This document shows positions 21,483 through 30,080 of a DNA stretch of 32,183 nt, one piece after another. Each line of letters starts with the position of its first letter. Positions within the stretch are counted from its first letter, which is position 1. A program made the position numbers and the translations under genes. The stretch covers positions 1 to 32,183 of the forward strand of contig RAYF01000062.1 of assembly GCA_003611745.1 (NCBI GenBank), in the 5' to 3' direction. The stretch comes from a bacterium D16-36. GTDB lineage: Bacteria > Bacillota > Clostridia > Lachnospirales > Lachnospiraceae. Below the pieces are notes generated by a model. It made no database searches, was not told where the DNA came from, and worked only from the letters and a program-made list of their open reading frames with translations.

Positions 21483-22856
21483 ATGTATGATATGTCAACA
21501 ACATTTAATAAATTTTATAGAAAAAAGATTGTTTTACCAGCAACCATACAGAACGATTTAAGAGATAAGAAAAAGCTCAATATCAAGCGATTAAAAGATG
21601 GATTATTAGAATATAATCAGGAGAAAGGCACTGATTATAAAATTAGTGAGGAACGTGTGCAAGGGAGTATGGCAATGCACACGATTGTTCAAAATGACGG
21701 AAAAGATTATGATATAGATGTGGCAATCGTATTTGAGAAGAGTAATTTGAATGGACTTGGGGCAATTGCGACAAGAAATATGGTTGCTGATGCATTAAAA
21801 AAGAAAACTAAACAGTTTAATGCGGAGCCAGAAGTAAAAACGAGCTGTGTTCGTATTAAATATGAAGAAGGATATCATATTGATTTTGCTGTTTATAGGA
21901 GATATAAAGAAAATGAGGAAGATACAGAGTATAAATATGAACACGCTGGAGCAGAATGGTCAGAGCGAGGAATCAGGGCACTTGAAGATTGGTTTGGAAA
22001 TGAGATAAAAGAAAAAGGAAAAGATTTACGAAAGGTAATACGTTTCTCTAAAATGTTTTGCAAATCACACGAATCATGGGTAAATATGCCAAGCGGATTG
22101 ATTCAGACCGTGTTATGTGATGAGCAGTTGACTGATGATGTAAGAATAGATGAGTTGTTTTATAATACAATGAAGCAAATTGTTTCTAGGATGGAAAATA
22201 GTGTGGAGGTTAATGCTCCCGTTGATAATGATAGACCGATAGTTACTAGAGATAGTGATCGAACGAAGATGACAAATTGGAAAAATAGATTGACTAAAAA
22301 GCTGGAAGAATTGGATGTTTTGTTTGATGATGACTGTACATATTCTCAAGCTATTGCAGCATGGGGAACATTTTTTAACCATAGTTATTGGGATGAGTTG
22401 GCAAATGCAAGCATAAGTGAGAGCTTCAGTATATGTAAAGCATCAACGTTTACAGATACTGAAGAATATATTGATGAAATATATGATATAGATGAGAGAT
22501 ACGATGTTATTATAGATTGTAAAGTGAGAGGGAATGGTTTTATCTTGATGCCTATTGTTGAATTTCTTGATAAATATGCTTTTAGATTTGGGAAATTTAT
22601 TCCACATCATTTTTCTGTAACAGCAAAAATTGCTTATACTACGGCACCGTCATATGATAAGGTTTTATGGAAAGTTAGAAATGTTGGTGAAGAAGCTGAA
22701 AAGAGAAATGATATACGAGGTCAAATTTTAGATAGAGGTTCAGCGATTACTGAGAATACCTTATTTGAAGGCAATCATTATATAGAATGCTATTTGATAA
22801 AGAATAATGTCTGTATTGCAATAGGACATGTGCAGGTTCCGATTGGAATTTCATAA
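21483..22856 (+). CDS. CBASS cyclic oligonucleotide synthase (CD-NTase with AGS-C sensor), 457 aa
   Basis: A cGAS/DncV-like nucleotidyltransferase that makes a cyclic nucleotide signal after phage infection. The nucleotide-binding Gly-Ser is at 61-62 (QGSMAMHT); catalytic acids are D77 and D79 (DYDIDVAIVF) and D134 (YHIDFAVYR). The polymerase fold extends to about residue 300. The C-terminal 130 residues match the AGS-C sensor domain (KVLWKVRNVGEEAE, DRGSAITENTLFEGNHYIE, CYLIKNNVCIAIGHV). GAGAGG lies 8 bases before the ATG. The signal type cannot be read from the sequence. It is 29 bases before the effector gene, and no Cap2/Cap3 genes follow, so this is a minimal type I CBASS. Confidence 0.9.
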   Translation: MYDMSTTFNKFYRKKIVLPATIQNDLRDKKKLNIKRLKDGLLEYNQEKGTDYKISEERVQGSMAMHTIVQNDGKDYDIDVAIVFEKSNLNGLGAIATRNMVADALKKKTKQFNAEPEVKTSCVRIKYEEGYHIDFAVYRRYKENEEDTEYKYEHAGAEWSERGIRALEDWFGNEIKEKGKDLRKVIRFSKMFCKSHESWVNMPSGLIQTVLCDEQLTDDVRIDELFYNTMKQIVSRMENSVEVNAPVDNDRPIVTRDSDRTKMTNWKNRLTKKLEELDVLFDDDCTYSQAIAAWGTFFNHSYWDELANASISESFSICKASTFTDTEEYIDEIYDIDERYDVIIDCKVRGNGFILMPIVEFLDKYAFRFGKFIPHHFSVTAKIAYTTAPSYDKVLWKVRNVGEEAEKRNDIRGQILDRGSAITENTLFEGNHYIECYLIKNNVCIAIGHVQVPIGIS

Positions 22857-22885
22857 AAATGGAGATAGGAGGAGGCAGGAGATAA

Positions 22886-23803
22886 TTGAAGACCAAGATA
22901 CTAAAATGTTTTGTTTTATTAGTTTTATCAGTAGTGGCAATTCTGGTAATTGTGTTCTTTGAAATAAAAAATTGGCCTGTTGGAAGTTCACTAGGTGGAT
23001 TAGTAGCAGGAATAACATTGGCACCTCTTTGGGCAAGTATTGTCGATTTTACAGATAATACCAACTGGAAAGCTTCGCAAAGAAAACTTCAGCGGGGGAA
23101 AATTATTGATAAAAATACAGAAGTGAGAATTTCATTTGCGTATTTATTTAGGATTAAAGTTAATGGAAAATACTTTTTAGTGAAGAATGAACGTGGGACA
23201 GGCAAATATCAGCCTGTGGGTGGTGTATATAAAGTACATTCAGAAGAAGCGAATTATTTAAGACAAAATTTTTTTGCTGAGGATGATAATAAAATTCCAG
23301 TAGATGAATCGTCGAAAGGAGATTATAGACTTCGATTTAAAAATCGGTATTTACGAAGATTTGTAAAAAGATTTGATGAGACATCAGATAGAGAAATGAT
23401 AACTAATTTGACTCGTGAATTTAAAGAAGAAATATTTAATACAAGGATTTTAGCACAGGAAACATTTGGGACACTAACTTATACTTATTGTGGGCGTCAT
23501 ATGACAGATTTTAGGTATGGGGAACATTTTCAGTGTTATGAACTGCTTTTGGCAGATGTTGTCCAAGTTGAATTGACTGAGGCGCAGGAGGAACAATTTA
23601 TAACATTGATGGGAGAAACGTCAGATAAATATTTATTCGCATCTGATGAAGAAATAAAATCTTTGGGAGTAAAAGCAGGTAGTAATGAGTTGGCAGAAAA
23701 GATAGGAGATCATACAAAAAAGATATTGATAGAGAATGCGAATTTTCTTATCAAACCGAGGAAAGAAATGTATCAACATAGGAAATATACATGTTCATTT
23801 TAA
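22886..23803 (+). CDS. cap16: CBASS effector, 2TM-NUDIX (Cap16-like), 305 aa
   Basis: Two transmembrane segments at about residues 7-26 and 34-53 precede a soluble domain that matches the SMODS-associated NUDIX fold (FLVKNERGTGKYQPVGGVY, then REFKEEIFN at 177-185 as the rest of the NUDIX box, then FGTLTYTYCGRH and FQCYELLLADVV). The NUDIX box lacks its usual glycine, so it may bind rather than cleave nucleotides. Effectors of this type receive the cyclic nucleotide and disrupt the membrane, killing the infected cell. Translation starts at TTG, with GGAGG and GGAG sites just upstream; the weak start may keep the toxic effector low. Confidence 0.85.
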   Translation: MKTKILKCFVLLVLSVVAILVIVFFEIKNWPVGSSLGGLVAGITLAPLWASIVDFTDNTNWKASQRKLQRGKIIDKNTEVRISFAYLFRIKVNGKYFLVKNERGTGKYQPVGGVYKVHSEEANYLRQNFFAEDDNKIPVDESSKGDYRLRFKNRYLRRFVKRFDETSDREMITNLTREFKEEIFNTRILAQETFGTLTYTYCGRHMTDFRYGEHFQCYELLLADVVQVELTEAQEEQFITLMGETSDKYLFASDEEIKSLGVKAGSNELAEKIGDHTKKILIENANFLIKPRKEMYQHRKYTCSF

Positions 23804-23816
23804 TATTTTTACATAG

Positions 23817-23855
23817 CCGATTGGTTTTCAAAACGAGAATCAGTCGGTTTCTTTA
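23817..23855 (+). terminator. Terminator of the CBASS operon
   Basis: CCGATTGGTTTTC (23817-23829) pairs with GAGAATCAGTCGG (23835-23847) with two mismatches, followed by TTTCTTTATT. Confidence 0.75.
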
Positions 23856-23872
23856 TTGTCCAAAATCCATAC

Positions 23873-23912
23873 ATAGCCATTCTGTCTTATGCAGAGTGGC
23901 TATTAAATTTTT
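23873..23912 (+). terminator. Hairpin directly upstream of the truncated parA
   Basis: ATAGCCA (23873) pairs with TGGCTAT (23897-23903), plus CTG/CAG inside, followed by TAAATTTTTC. It could be the tail of a lost upstream gene of the conjugative element or an attenuator for parA. Confidence 0.5.
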
Positions 23913-23933
23913 CAGGAAAGGAGGTAAACCGTG

Positions 23934-24437
23934 ATGTCAAAATGTAAGATAATCGCCCTTGCAAACCAGAAAGGCGGGACGGGTAAGACCACGATTGCCG
24001 TAAATTTAGGAGTAGGGCTTGCAAACGAGGGAAAGAAAGTGCTGCTTGTGGACGCCGATCCGCAGGGGGATTTGACAACCTCTTTGGGTTGGGCGGATCA
24101 GGACAGCCTTCCGGTCACGCTTTCAACGCAGATGGAAAGGATTATCCGTGACGAGCCATTTGAAGCGGGCGAGGGGATTTTACACCATGACGAGGGCGTA
24201 GACCTGATTCCGGCGAATATCGAGATGTCCGGCATGGAAATCACGCTTGTAAACGCCATGAGCAGGGAGTTCACCATGAAGTCTTATCTGAGCGAATTGA
24301 AAAAGGATTATGACTATATCCTGATTGACTGTATGCCGAGCCTGAGTATGCTCACCATCAATGCGCTTGCGGCGGCAGACAGTGTGATAATCCCGGTGCA
24401 GGCGTACTATCTCCCCTTAACAGCAATGTGTCCGTGA
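23934..24437 (+). pseudogene. parA: Truncated ParA-family ATPase
   Basis: The first 155 residues are a normal ParA/Soj ATPase: deviant Walker [11 protein letters not shown], then [14 protein letters not shown], and Walker [11 protein letters not shown]. At VQAYYLPL the sequence jumps after 24420 into an unrelated gene in another frame and stops (TAMCP). ParA proteins are usually about 260-275 aa, so the C-terminal third is gone and it is likely inactive. A strong AAAGGAGG lies before GTG/ATG. It is GC-richer than the CBASS genes and belongs to the Tn1549-like element remnant. Confidence 0.9.
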
Positions 24438-25490
24438 GTGCGCCCGGCAATACGCTCACCATCACTTCCAAAAAGGCGGTGACGGAGGATGTCCTTTTAA
24501 CCGCAACCAAGAGAAAGGCAGCGGCAAAAGCAACCGCAAGCGCAGTAAAAGCCATTATTGCAGGCACAAAAGCACTGGTGAGCGCCATTGCTACAGGGGG
24601 ATGGGTGGCCGTCCTTATCTTAATTATCGTCCTTCTGCTCGGCGGGCTTCTCTGCATGGTGGGCGGCGGCAATTCCAGCACGGTAAGCCCGGTCAGTGCG
24701 GAGGTGGAAGCCTATGAGCCAGTCATCCGCATTTATGCGAGGCAGTACGGCATTGAGGAATATGTGGAGCTGATAAAAGCAGTGATGATGCAGGAGAGCG
24801 GCGTACAGGAATTGAAAGACTGCCTGCAAAGCGCAGGGGTGGAGAACCCGGTGGACATGGAGCATATCAAACTGGCGTTGCAGGGGTATAATTTTGGAAA
24901 CGGGTATATTGCATGGGCGCAGGGCAACTATGGGGGATACACCGCTGCCAACGCCGCAGAGTTTTCCGATATGATGGCGGAGCGGATGGGCTAGGGCAGC
25001 TATGGGGATAAGCAGTACGGTCCCCCATGTACTCTGGTATTATATTTTCGGCAGAATCCCCACCGGAACCGGAAGTGGGGCAATCGTGCAGGTGGCGTTG
25101 ACGCAGGAGGGGAACGGCGGTGACACCTACTGGAGCTGGTACGGGTTTGACAGCAGGGTGGAATGGTGCGCCTACTTTGTGTCATGGTGTGCGGAGCAAA
25201 GCGGGTATCTGGAAAGTGGGGTGATACCGAAATTCTCCCTGTGTTCGGACGGCGTGGACTGGTTCCAAGGCCGTGGGCAGTTTCAGGACGCAAGCTATGT
25301 TCCGGCAGCGGGGGACATTATTTTCTTTGACTGGGAAAATGACGGAACCATAGACCATGTGGGGATTGTGGAGAGCGTGATGAATGGAGTTGTGAATACC
25401 GTAGAGGGGAACAGCGGCGATATTTGTGCGAGGAGAAGTTACGGTATGGGTAGCGATTCTATTTATGGGTATGGTGTTCCAGCGTATTGA
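24421..25490 (+). pseudogene. Broken CD1108-type conjugative-element protein
   Basis: This is the C-terminal part of the large lysozyme-like plus CHAP/NlpC protein of Tn1549/CTn-type elements, which opens the cell wall during transfer. It lacks its start and joins parA near 24420. A transmembrane segment (GGWVAVLILIIVLLLGGLL) precedes the lysozyme-like domain (IKAVMMQESG). Two further lesions occur: a TAG in place of Trp at about 24992 and an extra base near 25018, after which the frame resumes as VPHVLWYY and the CHAP domain (VEWCAYFVSWCAEQSG, DHVGIVESV). It cannot make the full protein. The GC content is clearly higher than in regions 1-3. Confidence 0.88.
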
Positions 25491-25507
25491 AATGTGGCAG
25501 GGGAAAA

Positions 25508-25533
25508 CCAGAGGTTATTCCTCTGGCTCTTTT
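25508..25533. terminator. Bidirectional terminator hairpin
   Basis: CCAGAGG (25508-25514) pairs perfectly with CCTCTGG (25520-25526) around TTATT, followed by CTCTTTT. It ends the rightward conjugation-gene remnant and overlaps the stop of the leftward XRE gene. Confidence 0.75.
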
Positions 25534-25874
25534 GCCTTACATAGTCCGTTTACAGTTGCTTCTATGACGGAAAGCTCTTTATCATTTAATCTGTTGGGCT
25601 TTGCGTCTAAGCGTCTGCGGACAGAACTCTTTTTGACTTCTTTATTTGGGAATATGTATTCATCAACCGACACATCAAACATCGTAATAAGCTGGATAAA
25701 CAGCTCAATACTTGGATACTGTCCCTCGTTTTCGATAGATTGGATATGTCTGGGAGCATAGCCGATTATTCCAGAAAGCTGTTCCCTTGTCATTCCTTTG
25801 GCTTCACGGGCTTTCTTGATAGCTTGTCCTATCGGGGTAAAATCGAAGTCAAAATGATTGTTCCTTTCATCCAT
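25515..25874 (-). CDS. XRE-family regulator of the conjugative element, 119 aa
   Basis: Residues 14-70 are a Cro/cI-type helix-turn-helix: IGQAIKKAREAKGMTREQLS, then APRHIQSIENEGQYPSIEL and FDVSVDEYIF. The rest is a basic tail. It matches the small XRE regulators that sit near the end of Tn916/Tn1549-type elements of Clostridia and control their excision and transfer genes. GGTGAG precedes the ATG. It is transcribed leftward, opposite to the TetR gene; an imperfect palindrome lies between them. It looks intact although its likely targets have been lost. Confidence 0.88.
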   Translation of the reverse strand: MDERNNHFDFDFTPIGQAIKKAREAKGMTREQLSGIIGYAPRHIQSIENEGQYPSIELFIQLITMFDVSVDEYIFPNKEVKKSSVRRRLDAKPNRLNDKELSVIEATVNGLCKAKEPEE

Positions 25875-25966
25875 TAGCTCACCACCTATACTCTGAAAAT
25901 CTTACGTTTATATTTTGCAGAGATGTAACTTCCAGTTAAACGATGTGAAATCTCTTAACATAGGAA

Positions 25967-25995
25967 ATTAAATCTCCTATATAGAGATATTTAAT
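25967..25995. promoter_or_regulatory. Imperfect palindrome upstream of the XRE gene
   Basis: ATTAAATCTC (25967-25976) faces GAGATATTTAAT (25984-25995), an inverted repeat with a two-base insertion. It lies about 95 bases before the XRE start and could be an operator for it. Confidence 0.4.
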
Positions 25996-26024
25996 ATCGT
26001 GCTTGAAAATTTATGGCAAATTAC

Positions 26025-26085
26025 TTGACTTTTGGAGATGTTCGATGTATCATAGCTATGACTAAAATAGTATCTTAAGTCATAG
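26025..26085 (+). promoter_or_regulatory. TetR promoter and operator
   Basis: TTGACT (26025-26030), 17 bases and TATCAT (26048-26053) form the promoter. Directly after it is a perfect 8-bp inverted repeat, CTATGACT (26056-26063) and AGTCATAG (26078-26085), covering the start of transcription: a probable autoregulatory TetR operator. Confidence 0.7.
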
Positions 26086-26100
26086 AAAGGAGAAAACAAT

Positions 26101-26679
26101 ATGGCAAGAAGTTTTACAGAACGAGAAAAAGAAAACATCAAAAGAAGTTTGCAGAAAGCCTGTAAGCAGAGCTGGACACAGTATGGTTATAAGAAAACAA
26201 GTGTTGATGACCTTTGTAAACAGGTAGGAATCTCAAAAGGGGCGTTTTATATTTTCTTTGAATCGAAAGAAGCTCTTTTTTGTGAAGTGTTGTGTTCCGT
26301 GCAAGAACAAATCTGCAATGCGGCATCGGAGGTAATCGAAAAACACAAAGATAAGTATGGTGTTGCTGAAGCCTTAAAGTTCATTTATCGGGAATATGAT
26401 AAAAACAATTTTTTGTACGATTCGGACAGTACGGATTTTACAATTTTGATGAACAAGTTATCAGAAGAACAGGCAGATAAAATCGAGGAATCCAATCATA
26501 TGAGCCAACAACTTTTTTTGAGCCAGCCGTATTTGAAATTCAAGGTTAATGCGGATTTGGCGATGTCAGTTATTTACTCTTTAATTATGAATATCAAAAA
26601 TAGGGATATTCTTCCGCACAATCACATGGAAACCTTTGGCTTTATGGTTGACCATTTGATTGACAGTTTGTATGAATAG
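26101..26679 (+). CDS. TetR/AcrR-family regulator, 192 aa
   Basis: The N-terminal domain is a typical TetR helix-turn-helix: ACKQSWTQYGYKKTSVDDLC, then KQVGISKGAFYIFFESKEAL. The C-terminal ligand domain is helical with no recognisable specificity. AGAAAGGAG lies before the ATG. It is 15 bases before the broken MATE gene and would repress both from the operator at 26056-26085, with drug-like substrates of the pump as probable inducers. The regulator is intact although its pump is not. Confidence 0.9.
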   Translation: MARSFTEREKENIKRSLQKACKQSWTQYGYKKTSVDDLCKQVGISKGAFYIFFESKEALFCEVLCSVQEQICNAASEVIEKHKDKYGVAEALKFIYREYDKNNFLYDSDSTDFTILMNKLSEEQADKIEESNHMSQQLFLSQPYLKFKVNADLAMSVIYSLIMNIKNRDILPHNHMETFGFMVDHLIDSLYE

Positions 26680-26694
26680 CAGGAGATAGAAAAA

Positions 26695-27905
26695 ATGCAA
26701 AAGAAAGAAAACAGAGGTCAGCCTATGGCATTGACTTCGGGAAGTATAAAGAAACAGTTAGTGTTGTTTTCTATTCCCATTTTTTTTAGGGACTTTATTG
26801 CAACAGCTTTATAATGCTATTGATGCGGTTGTTGCGGGGCGTTTGGTGAATGAAGATGCGTTGTCCGCAATCGGTGTATCTGTTCCGATTTATCTGCTGT
26901 TTGTTTCCGTTATTTTGGGTTTGGCTATTGGTATCACGATACTTCTTACCCAATTCTTTGGAGCAAAGCAGTTTGAACAGATTAAAAGCTTAATTTTCAC
27001 AATGTCTGTTTTTTTATTGGTTTTAGGTTTAATAATGGCGTTTGAATTTTAGTAAAGCCGTTGTTAGAGATTACACAGACCCCTGCCGAGCTTTTAGAGC
27101 CTGCTTCGGCATATTTGAGAATGGTATTTTTGGGTATTCCGTTTTCAATGCTATATAATATGCTCGGTGCAGTTATGAGAAGTTTTGGCGAAACAAAAAT
27201 GCCGTTATATGCTTTGGTTGCATTATCCATTATCAACTTAGTGCTTAATATCGTCTTTGTTATAAATGGTGGGGGCATCATTGGGATTGCGGCATCTACA
27301 ATTATTGCACAGGCAATCTCTGGCGTATATTTGTTGGTTCAACTCCGAAAAAAATTCCCGATGGCAGTTCCAAAGCGTAGTGAGTTTGTTTTTGACAAGA
27401 AATTATTAGGGATTTCCTTAAAAATCTGTACGCCAATTATTATACAGCAACTGGCAGTTTTTCTCGGTATGCTGATTGTGCAGGGCTTTATCAATGGATT
27501 AGGAAATGCAGCATCGGTGGAATGGCAGTGGCAAGCCATGATTCTGCTGTTTTGGGGAAAAGGAATATTGGGGTTAATTATCGGCGATAACAAGGAAATG
27601 ATATTAAACGGTTATAGCTATTTTCATGTCTGCCTATGGTTCTATCCGATAAATGCTTTGATATACGGATTGGGCGGCGTGCTTTCTGGTGTTGGGGATA
27701 CACTGATTGCAGGGATTAACTGGCATCCATACTCGTGAAATTGTTTGTCACTGTATTGCTGATAGGAAAATTGGGACTTCTCTCGATTACTATCGCTTCT
27801 TGTCTGGGATGGTGCGTGGCAAGTGTTATTGTAGTTATGAGATACAAGGGGAATAAGTGGCAGTCAAAAGCCGTTGTTAAAATGATTCAAAATTGGTGGA
27901 GGTAG
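26695..27905 (+). pseudogene. MATE-family multidrug efflux pump, broken by frameshifts
   Basis: The product would start MQKKENRGQPMALTSGSIKK and continue as a MATE transporter, but the frame breaks at least three times: an extra T in a T8 run near 26790, a lost T at about 27050 (AFEF then stop), and a jump near 27500 or 27720 after which the end KLFVTVLLIGKLGLLSITIA is read in another frame. The middle also looks shortened after VQGFINGLGN, so an internal deletion is likely. MATE proteins normally have about 450 residues and 12 membrane helices. It follows its TetR regulator by 15 bases. Confidence 0.88.
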
Positions 27906-27908
27906 AAA

Positions 27909-28307
27909 ATGAAAACAGAAGTTATAAAGAAAAATAATACAGAGGTTGCAGTTGTGAGCAGTGATGAACTGCTGATTACAGATGTCCAGTCGGCATTAGA
28001 CTTGATTATGACAGTAAAATACGAAACGGGCTGCACAAATATTGCTGTAAACAAGGGAGCTATTGTAAACGATTTCTTTGTCTTGAGTACTTGTCTGGCA
28101 GGAGAAATATTACAGAAATTCATCAACTATGGTGTGAGATTTGCCATATACGGCGATTTTTCAAAATATACCAGTAAGCCGTTAAGGGATTTTATGTATG
28201 AGAGCAATAAAGGAAAGGATATTTACTTTCAGCCTACCGCTTCTCTTGCTGTTGACAAACTTTCTGGATGTGCTAAGAACAAAAAAAGAGACAGTTATGA
28301 ACGCTGA
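27909..28307 (+). CDS. DUF4180-type protein, 132 aa
   Basis: A small protein of the DUF4180 pattern: strand-rich start VIKKNNTEVAVVSSDE, then LLITDVQSALDLIMTVKYETG, the conserved DFFVLSTCLAGEILQKFINYG and the ending FMYESNKGKDIYF. No activity is known for the family. It starts 3 bases after the MATE pseudogene stop, with GGAGG in the end of that gene serving as ribosome site, so it is part of the TetR-MATE operon. It appears intact. Confidence 0.85.
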   Translation: MKTEVIKKNNTEVAVVSSDELLITDVQSALDLIMTVKYETGCTNIAVNKGAIVNDFFVLSTCLAGEILQKFINYGVRFAIYGDFSKYTSKPLRDFMYESNKGKDIYFQPTASLAVDKLSGCAKNKKRDSYER

Positions 28308-28324
28308 TTTGCAGGAGGTAACAC

Positions 28325-28519
28325 ATGGATTCAAGCACAGCCAAATGGATAAGATGTCCTATTTGCGGTGGTAAAACACGGGACAAGATGCGAAAGGATA
28401 CAATACTACAAAACTTTCCTCTATTTTGTCCAAAGTGTAAACATGAGAATTTAATAAATGTCAGAGATTTACAGATAGTAATTATTACAGAGCCAGCCGC
28501 TAAGACGCAGAGCCGATGA
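28325..28519 (+). CDS. Cysteine-rich KTR protein, 64 aa
   Basis: A small zinc-ribbon protein: WIRCPICGGKTRDKMRKD with a C-x2-C and the KTR motif, then LFCPKCKHENLI with a second C-x2-C, and the end VIITEPAAKTQSR. These proteins accompany Tn916/Tn1549-type elements; the function is unknown. GCAGGAGG lies just before the ATG. It follows the DUF4180 gene by 17 bases. Its stop codon lies in the terminator stem. A second copy, with a stop codon, is at 30614. Confidence 0.88.
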   Translation: MDSSTAKWIRCPICGGKTRDKMRKDTILQNFPLFCPKCKHENLINVRDLQIVIITEPAAKTQSR

Positions 28520-28556
28520 ACTTGTGAGAAAAACTCACAGCTCATCGGCTCTGTTT
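28508..28556. terminator. Bidirectional terminator between the two MATE cassettes
   Basis: CAGAGCCGATGA (28508-28519) pairs with TCATCGGCTCTG (28542-28553) and CTGTGAG-like inner arms add further pairs; T-rich sequence follows. It ends the KTR gene and lies just beyond the stop of the leftward MATE gene. Confidence 0.75.
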
Positions 28557-28574
28557 GTTAGAAAGAATAAATAT

Positions 28575-29957
28575 TTAGTTGTTGTTCGTATTTATTGCGG
28601 CAGTTTGTTTCTGCATTTCATTCAGTTTTTTGTGGAGCGGTATCGCCATGAATACCGTTATGGCTGCGGAAAGCACATCGGCAATCGGCTGGGCGTACAT
28701 AATTCCATTTAGCCCCCAAACCATCGGAAGAAGCAGGATAAGGGGGATAAAGCAAATCCCCTGCCGCAGGGCTCCGAGGATAAATCCCTCTCTGCCTTTT
28801 CCCAAAGCAAGGAACAGGGAAGAATACACCGTATAAAATCCAAAGAGCATGATGGAAATGCCGTTTGCCCTTAAGGACGCTGCCCCGATGCGGATCATCT
28901 CGGCATCTCCCTTTGTGAACTGGGAAACGATAGCCGTAGGGAACAGAGCCAGTATCACACCGAAAATCACACAGAAAACCGTAGACCATAGGATGGAAGT
29001 CTTGATTGCTTCACGCAGACGGTCAAACTTCTTCGCCCCGTAACTGTACCCTGCAATCGGCTGAAAGCCTTTGATGAACCCGAATACGGACAAGCTGCCC
29101 ATTGAAATAAGGCGGGTGACAACGCCCATACCTGCAATGGCAGAATCCCCGTAATCGCCAGCGGCATTGTTGATTAAGGAAATTGACACACTTGTTAAAA
29201 TCTGGAATACCAATGTTGGGATGCCGATTTTGAAAATCTCAGACATGGTTTCTTTTGTATATGTGCAGTCCTTAACGCGGAAATGGAATACGCTTTTTTT
29301 CCGCAGGATGTAAGTTAGATATACGCAGGTTGAAACGACTTGTGAGATTGCGGTTGCTATCGCTGCTCCTGCTACCCCTAAGTCAAACACATAGATAAAC
29401 AGTGGATCTAGGGCAATATTAAGCACTGCACCCGTGAGTAAGGCACACATGGTTGTTTTGGCCGCGCCTTCACTTGTTACAATGTTATTCATCGTGACGT
29501 TGAATACATTAAAAATACAGGAAACAATGTAGATACTTGCGTATGTGGCGGCAAAGGGGAGGATACTGTCTGTTGCGCCTAAGAGCTTCAGTATGGGATG
29601 CAGGAACACCATAGAAATTATAATGATAACTGCTCCTGCGGATACGCTGCTGTATAAAGCGGTACTTGCCACTTTATCCGCATTTTCCTTATCCCCACGG
29701 CCTAGCAATCGGGAAATATAGGAAGCTGCACCGTTACCGAACAGCAAGCCAAGACCAACAACGACCTGTCCGAGTGGATAGACCACGGAGATTGCCCCCA
29801 TCTGGCTCTCTCCTAATCCGCCGATGAAATATGCGTCAACAAGATTGTAGAAAGCATTTACCAACATACCTATCATTGTTGGAATACCCATTGATAAAAG
29901 TGCTTTTGGTATGGATGCACTGCCGAGTAGCTCCATTTTTTTACTTTGACTGTTCAT
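28575..29957 (-). CDS. MATE-family multidrug efflux transporter, 460 aa
   Basis: An intact MATE transporter: 12 hydrophobic helices, two internally similar halves (LVNAFYNLVDAYFIGGLGES in the first, IAGMGVVTRLISMGSLSVFG in the second) and a normal length of about 450-460 aa. It uses a sodium or proton gradient to export cationic drugs or other small molecules. AGGAG lies about 8 bases before the ATG. The leftward gene is divergent from a PadR regulator, with two palindromic operators overlapping both promoters, so it is probably induced when PadR is released. This contrasts with the broken MATE copy at 26695. Confidence 0.92.
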   Translation of the reverse strand: MNSQSKKMELLGSASIPKALLSMGIPTMIGMLVNAFYNLVDAYFIGGLGESQMGAISVVYPLGQVVVGLGLLFGNGAASYISRLLGRGDKENADKVASTALYSSVSAGAVIIIISMVFLHPILKLLGATDSILPFAATYASIYIVSCIFNVFNVTMNNIVTSEGAAKTTMCALLTGAVLNIALDPLFIYVFDLGVAGAAIATAISQVVSTCVYLTYILRKKSVFHFRVKDCTYTKETMSEIFKIGIPTLVFQILTSVSISLINNAAGDYGDSAIAGMGVVTRLISMGSLSVFGFIKGFQPIAGYSYGAKKFDRLREAIKTSILWSTVFCVIFGVILALFPTAIVSQFTKGDAEMIRIGAASLRANGISIMLFGFYTVYSSLFLALGKGREGFILGALRQGICFIPLILLLPMVWGLNGIMYAQPIADVLSAAITVFMAIPLHKKLNEMQKQTAAINTNNN

Positions 29958-29973
29958 TGTGAACTCCTTTCTC

Positions 29974-30060
29974 TTGACAAGTAGTATTGTTTATATTACT
30001 ATAAAATATAGTAATTGCGTTGCATAGATTATAATACTATAATTTATAGTAGTTGTCAAT
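29974..30060. promoter_or_regulatory. Divergent promoters with two PadR operators
   Basis: Rightward: TTGACA (29974-29979), 17 bases, TACTAT (29997-30002). Leftward: TTGACA (30060-30055), 17 bases, TATTAT. Two perfect 15-base palindromes, ACTATA-AAA-TATAGT (29998-30012) and ACTATA-ATT-TATAGT (30036-30050), overlap the rightward -10 box and the leftward spacer. One regulator can thus control both genes. Confidence 0.8.
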
Positions 30061-30080
30061 AGAAAAAGGAGGGATTTTAA

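Noticed and set aside
28618-28989. Long leftward frame (123 codons) inside the MATE gene
   Set aside because: It is a shadow of the intact MATE coding frame on the same strand.
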